A DNA stretch of 29,213 nucleotides from a virus. Of this stretch, positions 1 to 9,260 are shown piece after piece. Made by a program: the position numbers and the translations under genes. The stretch covers positions 1-29,213 of the IMG/VR virus record IMGVR_UViG_3300008050_000203. One strand, given 5' to 3'. The notes below the pieces were generated by a model, which was not told where the DNA came from, made no database searches, and worked only from the letters and a program-made list of their open reading frames with translations. The stretch's first letter is position 1. Every line of letters begins with the position of its first letter.

Positions 1-400
1 CCCGGAGCCAAATAGGAATAACTTTAAATGCCTGCTGCCTGGCAACACTTCTTTCTTTCTTTGCGGCGGAATCGCGAAGCTTTCGTTTAAATGCAGAGAT
101 CTCTTTTGGCCTTAAAGCACGAAGTTCTACTACAGCTAGGGCAGAAACATGCCACTTCTCTGCAAGCTTTTCATGGCTAACAGCAGGATCAGCAACGGCA
201 GGATCAGTCTGCAGTGTATATGTCCTCTTAAGGAAGGGATGCCTGCCGGGTGTCTTGTATTGTGTAATACCCAGCTTATTCTTCGCGTAGGCAATTGCTA
301 AAGGTGACACATTATACTTTACAGCAAGCCTGCGTAGCCGAGCAGCCCCAGAACCGTGGGCAAGATCAGCTTCATTATCCCAGTGTGCATTCTTTTTCAT
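1..400 (-). CDS. Unknown protein with two HTH-like repeats, 3' end off the window
   Basis: The frame opens at an ATG at 400 and stays open to the window edge, giving 133 codons with no stop. The ATG overlaps the stop of the LamG gene as ATGA, as at most junctions here, which supports the start. I do not recognise the family. The protein is basic, and two segments resemble each other and a helix-turn-helix: about residues 22-44 (LAVKYNVSPLAIAYAKNKLG) and about residues 78-95 (KLAEKWHVSALAVVELRAL). They share the pattern L-A-x-K-[YW]-[NH]-V-S-x-L-A. A Lys/Arg-rich stretch follows at residues 104-122. A DNA-binding role is possible but inferred only from this pattern. A structural role is also possible, because it follows the virion genes directly. 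Confidence 0.7.
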   Translation of the reverse strand, partial: MKKNAHWDNEADLAHGSGAARLRRLAVKYNVSPLAIAYAKNKLGITQYKTPGRHPFLKRTYTLQTDPAVADPAVSHEKLAEKWHVSALAVVELRALRPKEISAFKRKLRDSAAKKERSVARQQAFKVIPIWLR

Positions 401-2205
401 CAGATATCGTGCCTCAGCTTGAACAAAAGGGGCCTGTTTGGAGTAACTCTGGCAGGCTGCGCAAGTTTTGCAGTCGCAACCAGCTCATAATGTTCATTAT
501 AAATCCCAATTGTTGTTACGTAAACTTCATCTTTTGTTGCCCTGAAATTGTAACTTGACCCAGTTAGCGGCGATGGTGGACACGGGTGATCAGCAATGCT
601 CGAACCTGACAGTGACTCAGCGTCAACAATTCTTGCATAGGATGCGTTGGTTGTGCTGTTCAGCGTGTTTGCTGGCAACCGGCAGAGGTACATGTTTTCA
701 AAAACGCGATGGTCTGCCCGAAAATGTATCGATGATGTTGACAGTGGGCCTAGGCCATTATTCAATGTCAGTGGGTTTGTCAGCATGATAATTCCTCTAT
801 CATACATAACACGCCCGAGCTTATTCCATGTGTGCCCGCCAGAGAGAATAAGGCAACCGTTGCCATCGTCAATAAACTTTGTGGCATTGTAGGCTGGTAA
901 TGAGCCAGATTCGTCAGGTACACCAACAGCTGTCGATGCGCTCAGGAAAGAGTTTTCCCAAATCTCAATGGACTCTCGCTTAATTTGGTCGCCATAATAG
1001 ACATGTGAAATATCAAAGACCATTGCATCACTGTACTGTGAAACAGCACTTTCGCAGAATGTGAATAGCCTATCGGTGCTAATACCCCATGATCTGCGGT
1101 CGGTAGGAAATGTCGGGTGAAGTGGCAGATCAATAGGAGATGTAGCAGCACCATAATCAACAAGAGTTGAACCAGAGCCAGCAGTCGCAGGCCAATAATG
1201 CAGAAGATTAGAGTCAGCTGCCTCATCAGTGGTTAGTGAACGGTTCCAAGTACCTGACATCTCTGCAGGAGTTCTCTTGTCAGACCAAATTCGTGTTTCG
1301 TGCAAGGCGCCATGAAGACGATTCACATTGATCACTGCTGTTGTTGCACGCCCACCAACACAAACTGGACCGACTTCTTGCACAGCAATGTTGTCAGAGC
1401 TTGAAACATGCATAGTTTCAAGATTATGCATGAATGAGCCCGATTGAAGGACACCATCCCACTGAAAGGCGAAGTGCGCCCACTGGCCTACACTTGCAGT
1501 CACGCCTGGCTTAAATTGAATTGTGCCGAGAGCGCCTGAGAATGCAACGCCTAATTCATTATCTGTATCGATGAACACCCGAAAGCCCTCTTCGGCAGCC
1601 TTACGGCGCGCAGAGAAGAGATATTGGACTACGGATGATGTTACAGGATTAACGAAGTATCGTGTCTCATAGGTGAAAGTTTGCCCAGCAGCAAATTCGA
1701 TGTCAGCTGACGCGAGCCAAGCTGAATCAGCATCCTGATAGGAGTGCGCATGAAACGCATGATGAAAGAAAAGTTTCGGTGCCGCAGAGTCTGCAATGGT
1801 ATAACTTTGCTCACTGTCTGCCATTTCATAGCAGGGATCAAAAACACGATAGATTGATCGTAATCGGGATTCTGGATTGCTGCCTGCTATCTCACCAATC
1901 GATTCAGAGAAGAATCGAACAGCAGAGGACATTTCCCAGCCAAGTGTAGCAGTAGCAAAGTTTAAGAGTGCAGAATCAGGATTGTATACACAGGTGCCAG
2001 ACGTCGCAAAAACGTTCTTAAACTTAACAGCATTACCATCAAGTGGCACTGGAGCAAAAGATGAACTACGATAAAGTTTTGCAGGCGTCCCAGTGTCAAT
2101 TACACCAGATGTGTACGTGACAAAGTTGCCACCCTGCAGCTTGTACCGCGGGGCCGCTCGAAAATTTCCGTATACTTTATCACTATCGTCAAATTTGAAG
2201 AACAC
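400..2205 (-). CDS. LamG-domain phage structural protein (601 aa)
   Basis: This is a probable virion, tail or baseplate-attached protein. A Laminin-G/concanavalin-A-like jelly roll spans about residues 165-330, with the typical sequence W-A-H-F-A-F-Q-W-D followed by the G-A-L-H-E-T-R-I-W-S signature that ends LamG_3 domains. This fold often binds glycans. The last 90 or so residues form a second module (VTTIGIYNEHYELVATAKL then FKLRHDI) that is related to the C-terminus of the neighbouring 401-aa protein. The start codon is GTG: no ATG fits, and an AAGGTG Shine-Dalgarno sequence lies 7 bases upstream, just past the previous gene's stop. A surface or adhesin-like role is inferred from domain and position. 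Confidence 0.85.
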   Translation of the reverse strand: MFFKFDDSDKVYGNFRAAPRYKLQGGNFVTYTSGVIDTGTPAKLYRSSSFAPVPLDGNAVKFKNVFATSGTCVYNPDSALLNFATATLGWEMSSAVRFFSESIGEIAGSNPESRLRSIYRVFDPCYEMADSEQSYTIADSAAPKLFFHHAFHAHSYQDADSAWLASADIEFAAGQTFTYETRYFVNPVTSSVVQYLFSARRKAAEEGFRVFIDTDNELGVAFSGALGTIQFKPGVTASVGQWAHFAFQWDGVLQSGSFMHNLETMHVSSSDNIAVQEVGPVCVGGRATTAVINVNRLHGALHETRIWSDKRTPAEMSGTWNRSLTTDEAADSNLLHYWPATAGSGSTLVDYGAATSPIDLPLHPTFPTDRRSWGISTDRLFTFCESAVSQYSDAMVFDISHVYYGDQIKRESIEIWENSFLSASTAVGVPDESGSLPAYNATKFIDDGNGCLILSGGHTWNKLGRVMYDRGIIMLTNPLTLNNGLGPLSTSSIHFRADHRVFENMYLCRLPANTLNSTTNASYARIVDAESLSGSSIADHPCPPSPLTGSSYNFRATKDEVYVTTIGIYNEHYELVATAKLAQPARVTPNRPLLFKLRHDI

Positions 2206-2216
2206 GTAGTTGCACC

Positions 2217-3422
2217 TTAGTAGTCTAACCGCACCTTCACGCTTACTGTTGTATCAAAGTGCTTTGTAATAATGCTACCATGACCTGTGAGCTTGCCGAC
2301 TGCGAGCATTCTATCGTTGGCGTCATAAAGACCGACAGTTGAAATTGCGACCGCTGGTGCCGGTGTATCAAGTGAGCCCGTGTCTACTACACGAATTGAA
2401 CCAGAAGCATCAACCCACGTTGGATTTGAACTGTAATTAAATTCGTTAGGTCCTGCGAAGCAGAAGAATGTAGATGACTTCAGGTTTGCCTGCCCTTGGA
2501 AATCCAAAACAGCAATGGTTTTCAGCACAGTAAATGCAGCAACATCAACGGTTCCAGACTGTAGCATGTCCTGTAAATGCTCAGAACCTGCTGACAAAAT
2601 CCCACCAACAGACGAACTATACTGGCTATCCATGTCGAATTGAAGATCAGTTAGATTCCAGAAGCCAGGGCCGCCGGAGGCTGACGTGGCCAATGAAACG
2701 ACTGCAACTTGTGCGTCAGTGAAAACAACGCCGTGAGCATTAGCACCACCGACTACCACAAGATCCCTTGCAACGCCGCCAGGATACACACGCCTTGAAG
2801 CGTCTGTTGTATCCTTCATTGAAATGAAAGTGTTATTTGCGGTTGGATGCGAACCTGTTGTATACGAGCCTGACACCAAAAACGTTAGTAGCGTCTCTCC
2901 TTCTCGTAACTTGTCCTGACCAAAGAAACGCTTTGTGCTGATGAAGACGGCTTCTTTAATATCTGCGCCGCCTGACGTCTTGAAAACTTTATCCTTGTCT
3001 CCAAGAAGCGTTTTGGCCATCAACTCATAAACTCTATTTTTTTCAATTTGGTGTGCTGATGAAGACGCGGCAGGAAGAAAAACAGATCCTGTGTTAAGGC
3101 CGACTGTTATATCAAAGATTTTATTTGTTGTTGCTAGCAATGAATCAGAATCGTGTTGTGTCGCAAAGAATGCAGAGCGAGGATACGCAACAGTCACGCC
3201 GTTTGAGGCAGATGAATTTGTTCTGTAGACTACATTTGCAAGTGCAAAGCCGTTAGCTGTATCACCAGACGCAGAAATTGTAAACTGTGATGTTGTAAAA
3301 TGATCATAATCATCGCTGCCACCGTTAAGAATATCAGATGCCGTTACGTGCACGGCAGTTAGATTGCGGGTGCCCGCGACTGTGATATCCCTTTGCTTAT
3401 CAAAGGTTTTAAAAACTGACAT
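2217..3422 (-). CDS. Phage structural protein with shared C-terminal module (401 aa)
   Basis: This beta-rich protein (Ser/Thr/Val/Gly-rich, no signal peptide or membrane segment) lies inside the tail/baseplate module, and a virion role is inferred from that. The start overlaps the stop of the 245-aa gene as TAATG. The final 80 or so residues carry the motif AISTVGLYDANDRMLAVGKL and end in VKVRLDY. They align with the end of the downstream LamG protein (VTTIGIYNEHYELVATAKL, FKLRHDI), including an upstream Asn-Ser-(Ser/Thr)-Asn patch. From memory, tail proteins of other marine T4-related phages end similarly, so this may be an assembly or attachment module. The N-terminal 300 residues match nothing I recognise. 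Confidence 0.8.
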   Translation of the reverse strand: MSVFKTFDKQRDITVAGTRNLTAVHVTASDILNGGSDDYDHFTTSQFTISASGDTANGFALANVVYRTNSSASNGVTVAYPRSAFFATQHDSDSLLATTNKIFDITVGLNTGSVFLPAASSSAHQIEKNRVYELMAKTLLGDKDKVFKTSGGADIKEAVFISTKRFFGQDKLREGETLLTFLVSGSYTTGSHPTANNTFISMKDTTDASRRVYPGGVARDLVVVGGANAHGVVFTDAQVAVVSLATSASGGPGFWNLTDLQFDMDSQYSSSVGGILSAGSEHLQDMLQSGTVDVAAFTVLKTIAVLDFQGQANLKSSTFFCFAGPNEFNYSSNPTWVDASGSIRVVDTGSLDTPAPAVAISTVGLYDANDRMLAVGKLTGHGSIITKHFDTTVSVKVRLDY

Positions 3423-4159
3423 TATCGCTGCTCTGCTACGCGGAAGTTAATTTCTGCAGAAGCGCCGCTAGATACGCCTTCAACACGTGCAGTTAAATCA
3501 AAGGTTCTGCGAGGCGCAGTTCCAACAAAGAAATTATCCAAGAATCTATTTGACAAAGGCGGAACAACAAAGTTCAGATTTACAAATGCTGTATTATACT
3601 GTTCATTCATACCTGACGATCGAACAATATAGCGAGCCAAACCATTCTTGGAAGTTTGCACAGGCGAAAGCCTACGGCCCTTTGAGTCCATTAATGAAAG
3701 TGCGTCGGCACGCATAGTTACAATAAAAGCAGGATCAGTAAGCTCTGCATCCATAACTTGCGGTTGATCTGACGTGCCAGCAAGGAATTGCTGTGAAGCA
3801 ACAACAGTAACTGGTGTATTTGCATTATCACGCTCACGGATATCAAGGCGCGCATCAGGTGTTGAAAGACGAAGTGTTGGAAAAGTAAAGAGGCGCTTGC
3901 TAACTGACACAAGCTTATTCTTAAGATCCATATTTTCGTTTGTACTTGCCTGAAAAACGGGTGTATTGACAATCGGTGAAAAGATGGCTGAAATTGTCGA
4001 GCCGGACACATTCACACGTGTATAATCAAACTCGTCATCTCCTAGCGCAAACTTTACAATATCGAATGAACCATCTTGGCGTGCAAGTAGCTCGCGCCCC
4101 AACTCTGTCAAAACAGCGTCAATAACGATTTCATTCTCTGTTGGATTAATCATGCCCAT
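3422..4159 (-). CDS. GRELLA-type phage structural protein, copy A (245 aa)
   Basis: This is a structural protein paralogous to the 243-aa gene at 9257-9988. The N-terminus shows L-T-x-x-G-R-E-L-L-A (residues 17-26), then F-A-L-G-D-D-E-F-D-Y-T (37-47) and N-T-P-V-F-Q-A (65-71), all matched at equivalent places in the paralogue. The rest of the two proteins diverges. I recall similar N-termini in virion proteins of large marine myophages, but a precise role (baseplate, fibre adaptor) cannot be read from sequence. The ATG at 4159 is preferred over the ATG at 4153, because an AGGAGAG Shine-Dalgarno lies 8-9 bases ahead of the first. A 31-base gap separates it from the upstream gene, unusually long for this window. 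Confidence 0.82.
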   Translation of the reverse strand: MGMINPTENEIVIDAVLTELGRELLARQDGSFDIVKFALGDDEFDYTRVNVSGSTISAIFSPIVNTPVFQASTNENMDLKNKLVSVSKRLFTFPTLRLSTPDARLDIRERDNANTPVTVVASQQFLAGTSDQPQVMDAELTDPAFIVTMRADALSLMDSKGRRLSPVQTSKNGLARYIVRSSGMNEQYNTAFVNLNFVVPPLSNRFLDNFFVGTAPRRTFDLTARVEGVSSGASAEINFRVAEQR

Positions 4160-4190
4160 TGAACGTCTCTCCTAGTAGCGTTATTAATAA

Positions 4191-5468
4191 CTAGACAGCA
4201 CCGAGCGCCTTGATGCGAATTTTGGTATTCTTACAAGTGTCTATTGATGTAAAGTTCAAAACAATGTCTCCAAAGTCATTATCGACTGCAAAGAATAATG
4301 CTTCATTAGCAAGCGCATCTCGTAGTCCCTGCAATGGTCGTACCTTCACTTGCTTTAAAGCCATCATGTTTGTTAGTGGCTTTTCTAGTATCTTATCACC
4401 AAGTTCCATTCCTTGAAACGAGATTTGCCTATTAGTTTTCCCGATGCCCTTGTCTTTATGTACTGCAATTTGTGGAGATAATGCTGACTCATTTCCATGT
4501 ACATCAATCGAAGTAACAGCAAAAAACAATTCATCACGCTGGAGTGCTGTGAATAGACCTGTAGGGCTTTCAAACACAAAGCTGCGCTCAGCAAGTCCAA
4601 TTAATTCTGAATTCATTCTCTTCCAAGTTCCATCAACGTCATTCTTTGCATAAAGGTTATAACCTGCAATCGGCTCTTGATCTGTATGCGGGATCGCATT
4701 TTCCCATGTGACGCGCGCTGTGACTTTGAATTGCCCATTTGGAAGCAAATCAGGAACAGGTGGATTTCCGGAAATTATGGTTGCACCAAGTGAAACCAGA
4801 AGGTTCTGGAATTGTAAATATTCATCCAAAAGCCGGCCAATCACCTCACCTAAACCAGTTACATCACCAACAATTTCGGTAAAAAATTTTGTGCCTCCAG
4901 TTTCAATAAGCTCAAACTTTCTGGGAGGCGGCGCCCACCAAAAGAAAAGTTCACTATTACCTAAAATTGCATGGAAATCGTCAATGGCTGCAAACGGCTC
5001 TGTGTCAACGACTTGAGCCGGTGTTAGATTTGAATATGGTGATGCGACGCAATATTCAGCATTTTCGTATTGGTGCATTGCTTCAAGGATTGCAGCAGGA
5101 CGTCCAATATTTTGATCGATAGGATTTAGCGGTGATGAGTAAAATTGCTCATTTGCATAATATACATTTAACTCTTCATCAGGGACAGTTTCCCCTAGGC
5201 TAATTTTATCATTAACAAGCAGTGAAAATTTTCCAAACTCGTTTGTGAATACAACATTCTCATTAGAAGCTTCAATTGTTGTTGAGAATCTATCTTTGAA
5301 CTCGTGATATTGATCTGCGGCCGTCGCTTGCTTGCTTGAGGCGTTAAGAACACTTGTTAGCTGGCTATCAAAATTGTCAGTCGCAACAGTCACACGGGTC
5401 CAATTTTCTTGAACCGGAAACGGATTATTTTTTGTGAAAGCAACCTGGACACTTTTGCAACTAGTCAT
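4191..5468 (-). CDS. FN3-like phage structural protein (425 aa)
   Basis: This probable tail or baseplate protein has one fibronectin-III-like domain at about residues 245-340. It shows the strand pattern V-T-W-E-N ... G-Y-N-L-Y-A-K followed by F-F-A-V-T-S-I-D-V-H-G-N-E-S-A-L-S, a classic FN3 ending. Such domains are common in phage fibres and baseplate proteins, where they are thought to aid weak surface binding or spacing. A longer start at 5483 is possible, but the ATG at 5468 sits 6 bases after GGGAGA and gives an 8-base overlap with the upstream stop (ATGACTAG), so I chose it. No transmembrane segment or enzymatic motif was seen. Confidence 0.8.
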   Translation of the reverse strand: MTSCKSVQVAFTKNNPFPVQENWTRVTVATDNFDSQLTSVLNASSKQATAADQYHEFKDRFSTTIEASNENVVFTNEFGKFSLLVNDKISLGETVPDEELNVYYANEQFYSSPLNPIDQNIGRPAAILEAMHQYENAEYCVASPYSNLTPAQVVDTEPFAAIDDFHAILGNSELFFWWAPPPRKFELIETGGTKFFTEIVGDVTGLGEVIGRLLDEYLQFQNLLVSLGATIISGNPPVPDLLPNGQFKVTARVTWENAIPHTDQEPIAGYNLYAKNDVDGTWKRMNSELIGLAERSFVFESPTGLFTALQRDELFFAVTSIDVHGNESALSPQIAVHKDKGIGKTNRQISFQGMELGDKILEKPLTNMMALKQVKVRPLQGLRDALANEALFFAVDNDFGDIVLNFTSIDTCKNTKIRIKALGAV

Positions 5469-8400
5469 TGATATCTCCCACATTAAGTAGGTGACTCAAT
5501 AAAAACTCGTTTGAGAATTCAGCGTGATCAGTGTCAATTCTTCTTAGCACAGCTTCATTCAGTTCACTGATTTCTGGACGATCTATTTCTTTTAATTCAA
5601 CCCCAAAATTCTCTTGCCCAAGAGGTTGGCGCAAAACTGCCTCACCTTCTCTTAGATTATAGCGTGGGTTCTGGCTATATATTGGATTTCCCGTATTTGT
5701 TTGCTGTGGGGTTGTCTGCTGCGTTGGAAAGCGGAGTGTTACAGGCGCAAAGTTTTGCAGTTGCGGAAGGTTTACACCAGGACCAATGATGATTGGGCCA
5801 GGTGAAAGGATACCGTTTAAGAATGCTTCAAGGTCTGCAATGTTAACAGAAATTTCTCCCAGAAGGCCACCAGCAAATGGGCCACCAGCAGCATCTGGAT
5901 CAATTTCAATAGGAGGCTCTAAGAAAACATCAAACTCTAACCCATCAAGGCCGGGGAGCAATGGACCAGGATCAATCTCTGGCACCTTTGTGCCTGGCTC
6001 TGCAATCGGCGAACCGCCGGCATTGTCAGTATCACCTGAGAACTCGGGGGCCGGAGGTGGCGAAAATTCAATTGATCTCAAATCCCAAAGCGCCCTTACT
6101 CTATAATAATAGAACTTTCCGTATACAACATTAACATCGGTCCAAATATGCGGTTCAGTCGGCGGAAGTGAAACAGTCTCAACAAGCTCCATATTTTCGT
6201 CAAACTTCTGCAATTCATAACCCTTGATTGCGTGATTCCACAAAAAGTGTTTTGTAAGTCTATCATACCCGCTAAATTGATGTGTATAATGACTGTGTAG
6301 ATTTGGAATAAAAGGAAGCTCTGTTGTCACCCATTGCACAACATTCTTCATTTGAGGTTCACCATTACCATCAACAACTGGTCCATCTGGATTCAACTCA
6401 TTTTCGCCTGCATCAAAGAAGTTATACACAGATTGTGCAAGCACACGCGGAACCATATAGGCATTCATTTCAACTGAATCTGAGATTCTTGATGCAAACA
6501 CAATATTTTGCTTCTGCGACTTTAGTATTCCGCCTCTCTCAACTGTTACATCTCTGGCGCGGAAATAATTTGGCTCGCGCCAGTCGTGCTGAATTAGAGC
6601 ATCGATGATTTGCAAGGCGCGAGCTCTCCACATGTTAAAGATGTTCATGAAGGCGTCAATTTGCGCATTGGCAACATCAAATGAACCGACGATTTGTGGA
6701 ATATTTGCAATAGCAGCAAGAATCCCAAAGGGAGGTGGAATTGCCATATAACCTGACGCAGCAAGATTTGCTGCGTGGACCTTGGCCTCTTCATTCAGCT
6801 CCTTCAATTTCAAAATTGACGTCCAGCGCTCATCATTAAGTAGCGCTCTAAATTGTTTGTACATTTCAAGGCGCTTTACAATGGCGCGCTCGCGATTTTC
6901 GATTGCAGGGTCTGAGAAGTCCCCGCCATTATCATCAAGTGCTTCATAGATATCGCTAAAAAATTCAACTCGATGTGAAATTTGGCCCTCTGACAAGTTT
7001 CTTGTACTTGAAAAACTATCAGGATCACTTTGCACGTCAGCCAAGCTTCCAATTGCCTCAGGTCCAATATTTAGTGTCTCAACAAGATCGTAGAATAATG
7101 GTGCTTGCGAAACGATTTTTGGAATGAAAAATCCAATGTCAATTAATTGATGAACATAAACCTTAAATTTTGTTCTAGCCTGCAAATGGCTTTCAACAAC
7201 CTCACCATCTGGACCGTCAATGAAGTTAATTCTTGGAATTGTGAATGGATTGTTTTCAACATAATCCCATTCCTCCTGCCAGGACGGCAGCGTTTCAAGC
7301 GGCAAAACATATGGATCAACAGATCTACCTACAGCATGGTAAATTTCATCAAAAAGACTTCTAAACTCATCCGGATCAAAGCCTAGCTCACTTAGCACAC
7401 CTTGCGTTTCATCATCAAAATCGTTTGGCCCTTCATTGCGTGTTGGGCCTTCAAGCGTAATTAAATCACGCAGTTGGCGCATGTTTAGCATGACCATTTC
7501 ACCTAGTCCCTTACGGTCCTGAGCAGGTGTTAAAGTATGTGTGAAATTAGAGAAGCGTAGGTCATACCATTTTACTTCCTCAGTCTTAATTGCAAATCCC
7601 TGAACTGAATATCGCAAAATTCTGTTATCAGCAGCACCAAACGGTGTGTCCTCAAAAGTATCCTGAATAATCGCTAAATCGCTATTCTCGCGTATGGAAA
7701 TGCCCAAAGAAGCTTGAATTAAATCTTCGAGTTCATCGCTAATTGTTTCGTGGTTATATACGCCAAATGCCCAGTTCGGATTTGTTCCTGGTTGTTTACC
7801 AATTGTGTAAGGGCCGGCCCGTGTTATAGATGCTGCGCTAAATTGCGCCATGGCACATGAAATCTGTTTTCCAAGTTCCTCAAAAGAATCACCAAGAATT
7901 AGTTTCGAAGCCTCCTCATAATAGATTTGCATGTTTGCATCTGACACGACAGACGTGCTATCAACGTTAAAGCCAAGAGGGTTTGGGAATCTTGTTTGCG
8001 TTAAATAATCTTCAATTACAAACGGCGGATGAAAGGGATGCGCCAGCTTTTTATCAGTTGAATCTTTTGATGCGCCGAATGTTTTGGCGCGGCGCATCGC
8101 GACGGCGACAACGTCTACAGCACGAAGAAATTGCTTATCTTCTGTCAGCGCGTGAGGCGTTGCCCATGGATTACCAAGAATTGGACCTGGATCTTGATTA
8201 ATTTCAATCTGGTTAATTCTTCCCTTCCCGATTAATGAGCCTGTAGCATATGCTGTGAAGAATGAATAAACAGAATCAAACGTTGGATGCACGCGAATAT
8301 CTAAAGTATTATTCGGAATGCGATCATAAAAGCGTGTCTTTAAATCAACAAGAACATTGGCATCACGCTCTGCGAAGCCAGGAAGAGGAAAGAAGCCATC

Positions 8401-8931
8401 TGCACCCTCTAGGCGCATATACGTAATTTTTTCCTGTAATTCTTCTTGTTTTTCAATTAGCCATGATTCATCATCAAGTGTGTAGCTGTAGTGTGGTGAA
8501 AACACAGATGGCGCGTCACCAAAATTGTCATAGTTTGATGGTTGATCTGTCCCCTCAAAAAGTGGGGGCTGCGAAAACCACAGGTCATTGTTCTGCGTGA
8601 TATCTGCTGCTGTATCAAGACTACCAAGTACAAGCGCGGGACGATCACCCAGCTTGATGAAATCTGCTTTATTCTCTAAGTGAAGTCCCGCTATTGTTGC
8701 TTCACCACTATTTCGTGAGCCATAATGAAGATTTGGATCGATTCTATAAAGAGAATACGCATCATATCCTGTATCACGAAAAATAACAATATTGCGGGTC
8801 TTAAATGTATCAGGGTCTGGCACGTTAAGAACTGCCAGAACTTCAGGCGCATCTAACTCAGCTGTTCTGTCGCCTCTATTGACACTGATCTCACAGACCT
8901 CTTTTCGCTTGCCTGCTGACAAATTAATCAT
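5461..8931 (-). CDS. Very large phage structural protein (1156 aa)
   Basis: This is the longest gene here, a probable baseplate/tail component. The first 700 residues are rich in aromatic and acidic residues with no family I recognise. A hydrophobic Ala/Ile/Pro stretch lies at about residues 713-747 (ASGYMAIPPPFGILAAIANI) and could be a buried helix or membrane-active segment. A weak FN3-like unit follows at about 885-955 (GYELQKF ... YGKFYYYRVRALWD). A Pro/Gly-rich low-complexity linker at about 955-1090 (EIDPGPLLPGLDGLEFD, FAGGLLGEI, GPIIIGPGVNLP) then precedes a charged C-terminal tail. The start overlaps the upstream 110-aa gene as ATGA. Membrane interaction is speculation. Tape-measure identity is unlikely, since there are no long helical repeats and it sits after the baseplate genes. 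Confidence 0.8.
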   Translation of the reverse strand: MINLSAGKRKEVCEISVNRGDRTAELDAPEVLAVLNVPDPDTFKTRNIVIFRDTGYDAYSLYRIDPNLHYGSRNSGEATIAGLHLENKADFIKLGDRPALVLGSLDTAADITQNNDLWFSQPPLFEGTDQPSNYDNFGDAPSVFSPHYSYTLDDESWLIEKQEELQEKITYMRLEGADGFFPLPGFAERDANVLVDLKTRFYDRIPNNTLDIRVHPTFDSVYSFFTAYATGSLIGKGRINQIEINQDPGPILGNPWATPHALTEDKQFLRAVDVVAVAMRRAKTFGASKDSTDKKLAHPFHPPFVIEDYLTQTRFPNPLGFNVDSTSVVSDANMQIYYEEASKLILGDSFEELGKQISCAMAQFSAASITRAGPYTIGKQPGTNPNWAFGVYNHETISDELEDLIQASLGISIRENSDLAIIQDTFEDTPFGAADNRILRYSVQGFAIKTEEVKWYDLRFSNFTHTLTPAQDRKGLGEMVMLNMRQLRDLITLEGPTRNEGPNDFDDETQGVLSELGFDPDEFRSLFDEIYHAVGRSVDPYVLPLETLPSWQEEWDYVENNPFTIPRINFIDGPDGEVVESHLQARTKFKVYVHQLIDIGFFIPKIVSQAPLFYDLVETLNIGPEAIGSLADVQSDPDSFSSTRNLSEGQISHRVEFFSDIYEALDDNGGDFSDPAIENRERAIVKRLEMYKQFRALLNDERWTSILKLKELNEEAKVHAANLAASGYMAIPPPFGILAAIANIPQIVGSFDVANAQIDAFMNIFNMWRARALQIIDALIQHDWREPNYFRARDVTVERGGILKSQKQNIVFASRISDSVEMNAYMVPRVLAQSVYNFFDAGENELNPDGPVVDGNGEPQMKNVVQWVTTELPFIPNLHSHYTHQFSGYDRLTKHFLWNHAIKGYELQKFDENMELVETVSLPPTEPHIWTDVNVVYGKFYYYRVRALWDLRSIEFSPPPAPEFSGDTDNAGGSPIAEPGTKVPEIDPGPLLPGLDGLEFDVFLEPPIEIDPDAAGGPFAGGLLGEISVNIADLEAFLNGILSPGPIIIGPGVNLPQLQNFAPVTLRFPTQQTTPQQTNTGNPIYSQNPRYNLREGEAVLRQPLGQENFGVELKEIDRPEISELNEAVLRRIDTDHAEFSNEFLLSHLLNVGDIND

Positions 8932-9260
8932 GTGGCTCCCACTAAGACTATGTCAGTCAGCAGTGCTGAAGACCTATTTCCAGCTGCATCAATTCCAACA
9001 ATTGAAAATTGCAAGGCATGACCAATCTGTGCGCCCTCATCAACATAGCGCATGCTGTCTCCTGACGAGATGATTGAGCCCGCGTATTGGAAATATTTAT
9101 GCCCCAAATTGAAATTCCGCTTGTGAATCTCATACATTACAAAACGCTTATCATGTACTTCAATTATAACGATAGCTTCAACTGCTGATTCATCTTTCAC
9201 ACTTACAATTGGTGTCAATGTTGCGAGTGCAAGGAGATGCGCTGACGATTTCTGGATCAT
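8928..9260 (-). CDS. Small FN3-like protein (110 aa)
   Basis: This small beta-rich protein shows one probable fibronectin-III-like fold across most of its length. Hydrophobic strands A-I-V-I-I-E-V and R-F-V-M-Y-E-I-H-K are followed by the ending F-S-I-V-G-I-D-A-A-G-N-R-S-S, which matches the FN3 final-strand pattern. It lies between two large virion genes, with ATGA overlaps at both its start and its end, so it is probably a minor virion or adaptor protein translated with them. There is no signal peptide, although Ala/Leu-rich residues 7-16 could be mistaken for one. Function beyond the fold is unknown. Confidence 0.72.
   Translation of the reverse strand: MIQKSSAHLLALATLTPIVSVKDESAVEAIVIIEVHDKRFVMYEIHKRNFNLGHKYFQYAGSIISSGDSMRYVDEGAQIGHALQFSIVGIDAAGNRSSALLTDIVLVGAT

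Noticed and set aside
5461-8931. 1156-aa protein as tape-measure protein
   Set aside because: No long alpha-helical repeats are present. It has Pro/Gly and FN3-like parts and lies downstream of the baseplate genes.
9085-9100. CATAAATA on the minus strand as a T4-type late promoter
   Set aside because: It has one mismatch to TATAAATA and lies inside the coding region of the 110-aa gene, with no sign of a distinct start nearby.
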